DNA of 8,116 nucleotides from JAVBSX01 sp051660685 (GTDB taxonomy: Bacteria; Planctomycetota; Planctomycetia; Pirellulales; Thermoguttaceae): assembly GCA_051660685.1 (NCBI GenBank), contig JBOFQB010000056.1:1-8116 (forward strand). The letters run 5' to 3'. The first letter of the stretch is position 1. Each line of letters starts with the position of its first letter. The notes beneath the pieces were generated by a model, which saw only the letters and a list, made by a program, of their open reading frames with translations, was not told the origin of the DNA and searched no databases. Shown piece after piece: positions 1 to 5,946 of the stretch. Both the position numbers and the translations under genes were made by a program.

Positions 1-86
1 GTCAAACAGCACGGCGGAGTTTGTGGATAGACTTGGGCGAAAAATGCACCCTCTGGGGTTAATTGCCCGTTTGTGGAGATTGACTC

Positions 87-133
87 AAAAAGACCCTTGT
101 TTGTGCCGAAAGGCTATAAAACAGGGGCTTTTT
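87..133. terminator. Hairpin with A tract and T tract, probable bidirectional intrinsic terminator
   Basis: AAAAAG at 87-92 pairs with CTTTTT at 128-133. CCC-T-GTTT on the left arm pairs with AAAC-A-GGG on the right arm, with one A:G mismatch and one bulged T. An inner GCC-GAAA-GGC (105-114) adds a GNRA-type tetraloop. A GC-rich stem flanked by A and T tracts can stop transcription on either strand. It may end a plus-strand gene lying to the left of the window, or the leftward cluster, whose last stop codon is about 620 bases away, or both. Confidence 0.65.
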
Positions 134-216
134 GTTCGCTCAAACCGGCAAGGTAACAGGTCCTTCAGAACAAAAAAATAATAAAGTCCTTTCCTGCTCT
201 GCAATTTAACCTCAGA

Positions 217-295
217 CTAACCTCAAGGGATTTGATGATAAAATGGGCAACAAAATGGCTATTCCGGTACGGTTCACAAATTTCGCTGAGGTTAG
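217..295. repeat. 9-base inverted repeat with a 61-base spacer
   Basis: CTAACCTCA at 217-225 is matched by its complement TGAGGTTAG at 287-295. A third, direct AACCTCA lies at 208-214. The arms are short and far apart, so this is a weak structural signal with no known role. Confidence 0.3.
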
Positions 296-752
296 GAAAA
301 CCGTCAATACGCTCCCTCCGGTCGCTCCTTTCCGGCTGCTATTTCATACCCCTTATTCGCTAACTAGGGAAAGACGGAGGCCCAAGTTGTTGTTAATGCA
401 CGATGCCGAGGTCACACCCTTTGCCATTAGACTTGTTCGACAACGTTAATTTGGATAAATTAGGAAGGGACATGCAGGGAGTTGATGTCGTCATTCACTG
501 CAACGCAAAATAAACCGAAAACCATTTTTTCACTCCACCATGTGTCTCGTGTAATGTCGTAATCTTCGGTGTTTCAGGATGCTTGGAAAACAGAGTTTAC
601 ACTTTCTCGATTGAAAAAATGTCCCATTAACAACATCATAAGGTTAGTTGGTGCTTGCTTAATTGTGTTTACTTGCTGATCTAATTTCCGGTTTCCGAAC
701 AAGTTTATTACACAAAAGCAAAAAAGAGGGGGCATGACGTTTATCTTTCAGG

Positions 753-2195
753 CTACCTCTTGGGGGTGGTGGTGGTTTGTTTACTGTTGGTATTGGATGG
801 TCCGTTTTTTGGGGGCGTAACAGGTTGCGGATTCGTACCCGCCCCCGGCATCGCTGAACCTTGTGAGGTCCGGCCTCTTTCGCTCGCACTCAAGGGTTCA
901 TCTTCGGCACAAACATCGAAAAACTTTTTGACTTTTTCTTGCATGCTTTTATCACAGTTTTCGCCGTAGGTTTCCGTATAATGTTCTTTTTTATCTTTGA
1001 TATCAAGGAGAATCTTATGAAGCGACATATTTTGACATTGTTCAGCATTCCTCGCTAAATCAATGTTGACCAAAAAATTTCGTAACCATTCCGTCAAATC
1101 CAAATCGTTGTAGTTCTTGCGACAACAGAAAAATTGGGGAACGATGGTGATTGTATCGTACTTGTCAGGCAACGGACACCGTTTTTCTTTCAAGAAGGCT
1201 CTGATTCTATTCTCAGGCAGTAGTTCTACCGATTTCTGCAACTGATTGGCAGCCAAAAGTATTTTCCTTAACTGTTGGGGGGAAATACCTTCTAACAATC
1301 TCTTGTAGCGGGTATTGTCTGCGTCGTCAGAAAGCGTTCCCAAGATCAACGGTGATTGTTGCTTATGACCTGTATTACCTGCTGTAACCAAAGTCTTAAC
1401 ATCCTTATCATCGCGGTAATTTTCCAATGACTCACGGGTATCCTCCCCACAAACCCGCCAGACATCGTTGAACGCCTTTTTCAGATTATTTTCATTCAAA
1501 GGTTCTTTGTCGGGCCAGTCAAACAAACGGTAATAAGGAGTAAGGTCTTGCGGCTTCGCATCACCCTTGCCGGAATCACGGGTGTTCTGAGTTTTTTCTG
1601 AAGAACTCCCTCCTGAGTTCGCAGGGGGGCTCCCATTGAGCCAAGAGAGCCAAGAGAGCCACGAGGCAAGAGCAACAAGAACAAGAAGACAATTCATGAT
1701 GATAACCTTCTTACGGGTAAAATAGGTACAAGTTTTTGGTGTTTGTGATGTAGGGGTCCGGGAACCTGACTCAAGATGTGGGCTCAAGACAGAATACAGT
1801 TCCCAATACAGTTGGTCCAGTTCGGCTCGGAAAACGACCGACCATTGGTTTTCCTTCTTGCTCCAGTCAATCGACTGAATCATCCTTTCCCGATCATTGT
1901 TGAACCAATCTGCCATCAACTGGGAACATTTGTCTTGCTTTTCCTCTGGAAGCGTAGCAAACCGGTCGAAGTGTAGGAACAGTACCTCTGTCCCAACGCG
2001 TCCTCCCCATTGGCTTTCTTTGGCCCACAGCCGAATCCCTTCGGATGGTATCCGCTCCAATAATCCGTGTCGATCCGTTAAAACACGGTCGCTATAACCA
2101 CTGCCTGTTGGAACAACATAGAGGTGATTCTTTTCGCCTCCGCGTGGAGTCAGTAAGGCAAGTATTATTCTTTCGTCTATTATTTTTTCGTCCAT
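753..2195 (-). CDS. Single-pass membrane protein with Cys-containing C-terminal domain and Pro/Thr-rich tail, 480 aa, unknown
   Basis: No family recognised. Residues 1-145 form a soluble domain, with LYVVPTGSG at 25-33, WGGRVGTEVLFLHFDRF at 63-79 and a Trp/Glu-rich helix near 117-138. After a short Ser/Thr/Pro linker, RKK and a hydrophobic span (164-186) indicate the N-terminus inside and the rest outside. The outer part has a Gly/Ser/Lys linker (187-217), a helical domain (about 218-430) with seven Cys (249, 340, 357, 358, 387, 414, 429), and a Pro/Thr/Asn-rich tail ending TTTTPKR. The start overlaps the end of the GTPase gene by 16 bases in another frame, with GGAG 8 bases upstream, so translation is probably coupled and the products may act together. 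An in-frame ATG at residue 167 also has an AAGAAGG upstream. It is the last gene of the cluster. Confidence 0.85.
   Translation of the reverse strand: MDEKIIDERIILALLTPRGGEKNHLYVVPTGSGYSDRVLTDRHGLLERIPSEGIRLWAKESQWGGRVGTEVLFLHFDRFATLPEEKQDKCSQLMADWFNNDRERMIQSIDWSKKENQWSVVFRAELDQLYWELYSVLSPHLESGSRTPTSQTPKTCTYFTRKKVIIMNCLLVLVALASWLSWLSWLNGSPPANSGGSSSEKTQNTRDSGKGDAKPQDLTPYYRLFDWPDKEPLNENNLKKAFNDVWRVCGEDTRESLENYRDDKDVKTLVTAGNTGHKQQSPLILGTLSDDADNTRYKRLLEGISPQQLRKILLAANQLQKSVELLPENRIRAFLKEKRCPLPDKYDTITIVPQFFCCRKNYNDLDLTEWLRNFLVNIDLARNAEQCQNMSLHKILLDIKDKKEHYTETYGENCDKSMQEKVKKFFDVCAEDEPLSASERGRTSQGSAMPGAGTNPQPVTPPKNGPSNTNSKQTTTTPKR
1638..1664 (-). repeat. Three tandem 9-base units inside a membrane-span coding region
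   Basis: On the plus strand GAGCCAAGA occurs twice in a row and is followed by the near-copy GAGCCACGA. On the coding strand it gives three successive Ser-Trp-Leu units at residues 178-186 of the 480-aa protein, at the outer end of its membrane span. The period is a multiple of three, so gain or loss of a unit would keep the frame and change the span by three residues. Confidence 0.8.
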
Positions 2196-4867
2196 GTTGG
2201 TAACTCCGGTTCTGCGGGGATTGAGGGGGCAACGGCTTTGATAATCAAGCGACCATCATAGCCATATTGGCCATCCAGCTTCAACGTCTTGCCCTGTATA
2301 AGTTCTGACAGATAGTAATTGTCCTGCCCTTCACCAAAAGTACAATCATTCCCCCAACTGTTTCCTTCGGAGGCAAACCGGGCCTCGATTTTGTACTGTC
2401 TGCCCGGATCAATGTCCCTTAGTTCTATGTTCTCGGCAAGATTCTTTTCATCATGCTTCCATGTTTTGCGTCTATCATTGTAAATCTCGCGTTCATCAAA
2501 CTTGATTATCCCTCGAACTCTATAGTAATCCGTTTTGGGACCCCAATAGAGTTTGATGTTCAAATAGACGATTTCCTGCCGACTCTTTTTGGCCTCCAAA
2601 TACTTTTTGTACTCTGTAACCTGTTCGGACATCGCACCGTTGCCCATACTGCCCATGTTGGTAAGATAACACTTACATGAGTCCTCGTTTTTGGCATTTT
2701 GTACCTCCTGATACAGACTGCTATCATAAGCGTCGATATGATTTTTGCGTGATTCTTCCGTACTCCGTGCCGACTGGAGTAGGCTATCAGCCAACGTATC
2801 CGCTTTCTTAGTACGCAACAGTGCTTCCATTTCCCGGGTTGACCGAGCAACATTTTCACACTCATCAATCATCGACCGCGCATTGGTATTACGAGCCTTC
2901 ACACTCAGTTTGTTGGCGATCAATTCCGGTAACTGTTCGATCAACGGTTGACAATGTTCTTGCGATACTCCATGGGAAACGATAAGGTTTTTCAATGCGC
3001 CGATGATGTTGATAATGTTATCACCGTCACATTCACGTTGATAGGCATTGCGGGCTTTATCCCAACCGATTCCATTGTTGACGTTTTGAATAATCTGATT
3101 GGCCTCGTTTTGAAATTTGGCATCACCTTTCTCATTGTAGCGTGCAAGATATGTCTCAGCCCGATTTTTCTGGTCAACGGACTCTTCTTCTGCGGTCAGA
3201 ACATTGTCCCACATTTTCTGTTCAGTGGAAATACGATAATCATCCCGAATTTTATATGCTTCCGCCCGATAAATCGCCGTCCCCTTCTTGTCATACTCCT
3301 CAAGATACTGTTCGGCCCGCTTGGCTTTATCGGCCACATCGTTGGCTTCGGTGACACCTTTCCAACTCTGTTGCTCCATCCCTTCACGATATTTTTGAAT
3401 AATCGCATGGGCCTCTTGGGCATTGGAACCGTTAGGATATTTTTCCAGATATTCTCTTGCCGCCTCGGACTTTAGGGACGGTTCCGTCGCCGCTTCAACC
3501 GGTTTCCAATACAGTTCGGTAATCCGACTATCAATTTGTGCTATATTCTCATCAATACGTTGACCACCGGGAGCAACCAAACCCTTATACGGTCTCTTTC
3601 GGTAAGATTCCAAACGATCCCGGGCTTTCTGTAAGTCTTCCGCAGAAGAATCAGGGGCAATCATGGTATTCTCCCAAGTACGAACCTGATAGGAGTTGAC
3701 TCCCTCATACACTCCATCCACCACAGCACCCAACACAAACACCCAAAAAGCAACGCACAAAATTAACGTCAAAAGGCTCTTCCAGAGCAAAGCATGAAAT
3801 CGTTCTTTGGTCGGTGTTCGACCACTGATTCGACGGTAACATAAGTTCGCTTGTTGACGGAGCTTGAACAACCCCCGAGGCCATACAAAACGCATTGCTT
3901 TATATTGCTTTTCCATCTTATCGATGTGAATGTCATCACACCGACAGGCCAACCAGTAAAAGGGTGCAACCAGTCCAAACGATTCGGATAAAGAACCGGG
4001 ATCGGGACCTTCATTCCCCAAACCATCCTGTATTGACCGACCAAAAGCACTCACCGGAAAAACCGCTGTATTGCCGTAAGCAAGACCCGCCAGAAGATCG
4101 CCCGTCGGTTCCGCCTCTTGCTCCTGAGCATTGGAGTGAATCATTTTTATCAACGCTTTGTAAAAGGGGTATTTTTGCAGGTACTCCTCCAGTTTTTGCC
4201 GCTCCGCCTCAATGGAGTTGAATTGAATCGGGTTGGAAAAACGGTCCCATTTTGACAACAGAATGGCAACGGGAATCTGGTCCAGCAGAGCTGCACCACT
4301 TTTGATTTGCTCGGAGAGTGAGGCAAAAAACTGGCATAAATTTTCAATTTGCTGACGGACTTCTGAAATTTGCGACTCATTGGCAACCGTGTCGACAACG
4401 ATCATCAAACCATCATATTGTAGTAGCCGATCTCGTAACTGACTGGCATCAGATGTAGGGTCTCGAAACTGTTCAACCGCAAGGAATTCCCCGGGATAAT
4501 CTTCCGTCCAGACACCAAAATCCCCTCGACCCTCGGTATCACCAAATGCGAACTCCAACATTGGTCGGGCGTCCGACCTCGTTGTCGGTTCTGGTCGTTG
4601 CCCCTTTGACAAATGTTCCTGCGCTGCCTTGAGTCGCTCAGCACCAGTCTGAAAATTCCATTTCAATCGAAGCATTTTATCGGTGGAGACTGTTTTCAAC
4701 TCATCATCAGACAACGGCTGAAAATCCAGCGGTTTCACAATGGTCGTGAAACGGTCACTGGAATCATGATTCACCGCCAGTTCGGCCAGCATACAGGTTT
4801 TTCCCGAACTGGTCGAACCGATGAAGGCAAAACGATAACATCGCGTGTTCAAGAATTTAGGGTCCAT
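2180..4867 (-). CDS. P-loop GTPase fused to a membrane span, tandem Trp repeats and a beta-rich C-terminal domain, 895 aa
   Basis: Predicted to bind and hydrolyse GTP on the cytoplasmic face and to pass a conformational signal across the membrane. Residues 11-280 carry the GTPase motifs in order: P-loop GSTSSGKT (17-24), a DYPGE switch-II motif (123-127), a strand GLMIVVDT (153-160), SKWD in place of the usual NKxD (205-208) and PVSAF as a likely G5 (271-275). DxPGE and the long insert between the first two motifs recall the TRAFAC-like 'double-GTPase' families known from bacterial conflict operons; this assignment is from memory. A span at about 362-386 follows a basic stretch, so the N-terminus should be inside. 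Residues 397-650 hold repeats of about 50 residues starting with Trp. Residues 764-880 look beta-rich and may form a sandwich. The start has a weak ribosome site (AGAAAGA), and no other Met precedes the P-loop. The 3' end overlaps the next gene. Confidence 0.9.
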   Translation of the reverse strand: MDPKFLNTRCYRFAFIGSTSSGKTCMLAELAVNHDSSDRFTTIVKPLDFQPLSDDELKTVSTDKMLRLKWNFQTGAERLKAAQEHLSKGQRPEPTTRSDARPMLEFAFGDTEGRGDFGVWTEDYPGEFLAVEQFRDPTSDASQLRDRLLQYDGLMIVVDTVANESQISEVRQQIENLCQFFASLSEQIKSGAALLDQIPVAILLSKWDRFSNPIQFNSIEAERQKLEEYLQKYPFYKALIKMIHSNAQEQEAEPTGDLLAGLAYGNTAVFPVSAFGRSIQDGLGNEGPDPGSLSESFGLVAPFYWLACRCDDIHIDKMEKQYKAMRFVWPRGLFKLRQQANLCYRRISGRTPTKERFHALLWKSLLTLILCVAFWVFVLGAVVDGVYEGVNSYQVRTWENTMIAPDSSAEDLQKARDRLESYRKRPYKGLVAPGGQRIDENIAQIDSRITELYWKPVEAATEPSLKSEAAREYLEKYPNGSNAQEAHAIIQKYREGMEQQSWKGVTEANDVADKAKRAEQYLEEYDKKGTAIYRAEAYKIRDDYRISTEQKMWDNVLTAEEESVDQKNRAETYLARYNEKGDAKFQNEANQIIQNVNNGIGWDKARNAYQRECDGDNIINIIGALKNLIVSHGVSQEHCQPLIEQLPELIANKLSVKARNTNARSMIDECENVARSTREMEALLRTKKADTLADSLLQSARSTEESRKNHIDAYDSSLYQEVQNAKNEDSCKCYLTNMGSMGNGAMSEQVTEYKKYLEAKKSRQEIVYLNIKLYWGPKTDYYRVRGIIKFDEREIYNDRRKTWKHDEKNLAENIELRDIDPGRQYKIEARFASEGNSWGNDCTFGEGQDNYYLSELIQGKTLKLDGQYGYDGRLIIKAVAPSIPAEPELPTWTKK
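2204..2207 (-). promoter_or_regulatory. Ribosome binding site of the 480-aa gene, inside the GTPase coding region
   Basis: GGAG lies 8 bases before the ATG at 2195 and is read in the GTPase frame as part of the codons for Pro-Glu-Leu near its C-terminus. Together with the 16-base overlap, it suggests that ribosomes finishing the GTPase start the next protein. Confidence 0.6.
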
Positions 4868-4890
4868 AATACGTTATCTTTCTGAAAAAG

Positions 4891-4900
4891 GTTGATCAAC
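4891..4900. promoter_or_regulatory. Perfect 10-base palindrome before the GTPase gene
   Basis: GTTGATCAAC reads the same on both strands and lies in the 59-base gap between the 323-aa gene and the GTPase start, 23 bases before the ATG. It could be a small protein-binding site, but a 10-base palindrome can also arise by chance, and I saw no second copy in the other gaps of the cluster. Confidence 0.25.
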
Positions 4901-4926
4901 ACAAGTCGTATACTCGAATCCGGTTA

Positions 4927-5898
4927 TCATTTCACATCAGGTCCCAATTCTTTCGGTGGAAAGAGCCACTTCCAGATTCGGCGGATGGAACCAAAAAAAC
5001 GGGTGATTCCGATTTGAACAAGGGATTGGCTGAGGAGCCAAATCAGTCCGATCAGTCCACCAATCAACAAGGCGATTTGCCCCCAAACACTTTTGGTCAT
5101 GGCAATCAGCATGGTGACGACACCTTCTCCCGCTCCTTCGGCAACCGCTGCTCCCGCTTCACCACCGGCCTTCCCAACAACCCTGATGATCTTTTTGACC
5201 CCCTCGGCGGTCGTCTCAATCCCATAATTCAAGTATTCTTCCGGCGTGATAAGAATCACCGCCAATACCCCTCCCGCCGCAAAAAGTTTCCAGTGCGGTT
5301 TGACCGTGTTCATCCAGAAATCATATCCCCCCTGACCGGTTTGCCTGAAAAAATTCCCAAAATCATCAAGCGTAACAGCGCGTGAAGCAGAGTGAATGCC
5401 TTTGGAGTCAAGGGCCCGATTGAACAGTACAGCCTCATCGGCAAGATTGCCATAACGTCCGAGAACACAAAGCGTGTTACCATCGACATTCCGAAGCAAG
5501 GCTGCCCGGGTTGCAATATCCGGTACGGCATGTGTAACATTTTGCGCTCCACGCGATAGAAGAAGGGCCGCCTCAAGATTGGCCTCATCCAGCTTGCCAA
5601 GTGTCCGTAAGACGGCTGGGTCCAGCACCGGACCCGTCGTCTGTTCAATCTGACGGAGCAGTTGCTTCGTATAAGGTATGCTGTTATTGACCCCCTTTCC
5701 CGTTGTTTCCATCATTTCCCTTGCCATTTTGGAACTGCCAGGATTAACGGCATTTTCCAGAGACCGTAAAGGGACATCATCGGCGATTCGAGCTGTATTG
5801 CGAACAAGGGCTTTGAAGGGAGTTTGTGCCCAGACTTGTTCCGTGACACTTAAAAAACTACAGATACATAAAAGAAGGTTCGTTATGCGGGTCTTCAT
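4927..5898 (-). CDS. Exported protein with internal membrane segments, 323 aa, function unknown
   Basis: The N-terminus has a clear signal peptide: basic MKTR, a hydrophobic core at residues 7-18, and a likely cleavage after VWA (residue 24). Residues 25-200 are helical, with repeated Leu/Ala-rich units such as VLRTLGKL, NVDGNTLCVLGRYGN and ADEAVLFNRAL, suggesting short helical repeats. A membrane segment at about 203-218 begins HWKLFAAGG and ends in a TPEEYLNYG turn. A Gly/Ala/Glu-rich stretch (238-262) follows, then a second strong membrane segment at 272-290 and a basic, Trp-containing tail (RRIWKWLFPPK). Orientation of the tail is uncertain, because positive charges flank both segments. 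It lies 48 bases after the 673-aa gene and has the best ribosome binding site in the window. I do not recognise a named family. From memory, the 'W...aaG.la.....Pe.f' segment recurs in uncharacterised planctomycete proteins paired with a gene like the preceding one. Confidence 0.88.
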   Translation of the reverse strand: MKTRITNLLLCICSFLSVTEQVWAQTPFKALVRNTARIADDVPLRSLENAVNPGSSKMAREMMETTGKGVNNSIPYTKQLLRQIEQTTGPVLDPAVLRTLGKLDEANLEAALLLSRGAQNVTHAVPDIATRAALLRNVDGNTLCVLGRYGNLADEAVLFNRALDSKGIHSASRAVTLDDFGNFFRQTGQGGYDFWMNTVKPHWKLFAAGGVLAVILITPEEYLNYGIETTAEGVKKIIRVVGKAGGEAGAAVAEGAGEGVVTMLIAMTKSVWGQIALLIGGLIGLIWLLSQSLVQIGITRFFGSIRRIWKWLFPPKELGPDVK

Positions 5899-5903
5899 GT
5901 TTT

Positions 5904-5911
5904 CCTCCTCT
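5904..5911 (-). promoter_or_regulatory. Strong ribosome binding site of the 323-aa gene
   Basis: AGAGGAGG on the minus strand lies 5 bases before the ATG at 5898. It is the closest match to the anti-Shine-Dalgarno consensus in the cluster and supports both the start and the signal peptide. The downstream GTPase gene has only a weak AGAAAGA, so the exported protein may be made in larger amounts. Confidence 0.8.
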
Positions 5912-5946
5912 GAATTGATTGTGCTTTATCACATATAGGGTTGTTC

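Larger units (their letters stand above)
1..752. other. Gene-free flank downstream of the cluster
   Basis: Apart from the hairpin near its left end and the weak repeats, I see no supportable gene here on either strand. The octamer-plus GTTTGTGGA occurs at 19-27 and 69-77, with a shorter GTTTGTG at 99-105. One 68-codon open frame (243-449, plus) has an unconvincing composition, and its possible AAGGGA site is too far (12 bases) from the ATG. The first ~60 bases could include the end of a plus-strand gene, since frames reading from position 1 stop at 28-30 and 58-60, but nothing identifies one. No tRNA, insertion-sequence ends or CRISPR repeats were seen. Confidence 0.6.

Noticed and set aside
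19..105. GTTTGTG copies at 19, 69 and 99 considered as a CRISPR or iteron array
   Set aside because: The units are only 7-9 bases, unevenly spaced (50 and 30 bases), and there are no conserved longer repeats or spacers.
243..449. 68-codon plus-strand open frame in the left flank
   Set aside because: No recognisable domain, a purine run 12 bases from the ATG (too far), and unusual Arg/Leu/Pro composition; not enough to call a gene.
660..752. Terminator directly after the 480-aa gene
   Set aside because: The minus strand has a T run after CCCCCTC and a short TTCGG/CCGGAA pairing, but no stable stem is joined to a T tract.
659..889. 76-codon minus-strand open frame across the end of the 480-aa gene
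   Set aside because: It overlaps the Pro/Thr-rich tail in another frame and its proline run comes from the same repetitive codons.
2948..3475. 175-codon plus-strand open frame with a hydrophobic, membrane-like translation
   Set aside because: It is antisense to the repeat region of the GTPase protein. The complement of charged Glu/Lys/Asn/Asp codons gives Phe/Leu/Ile/Val, which explains the hydrophobicity.
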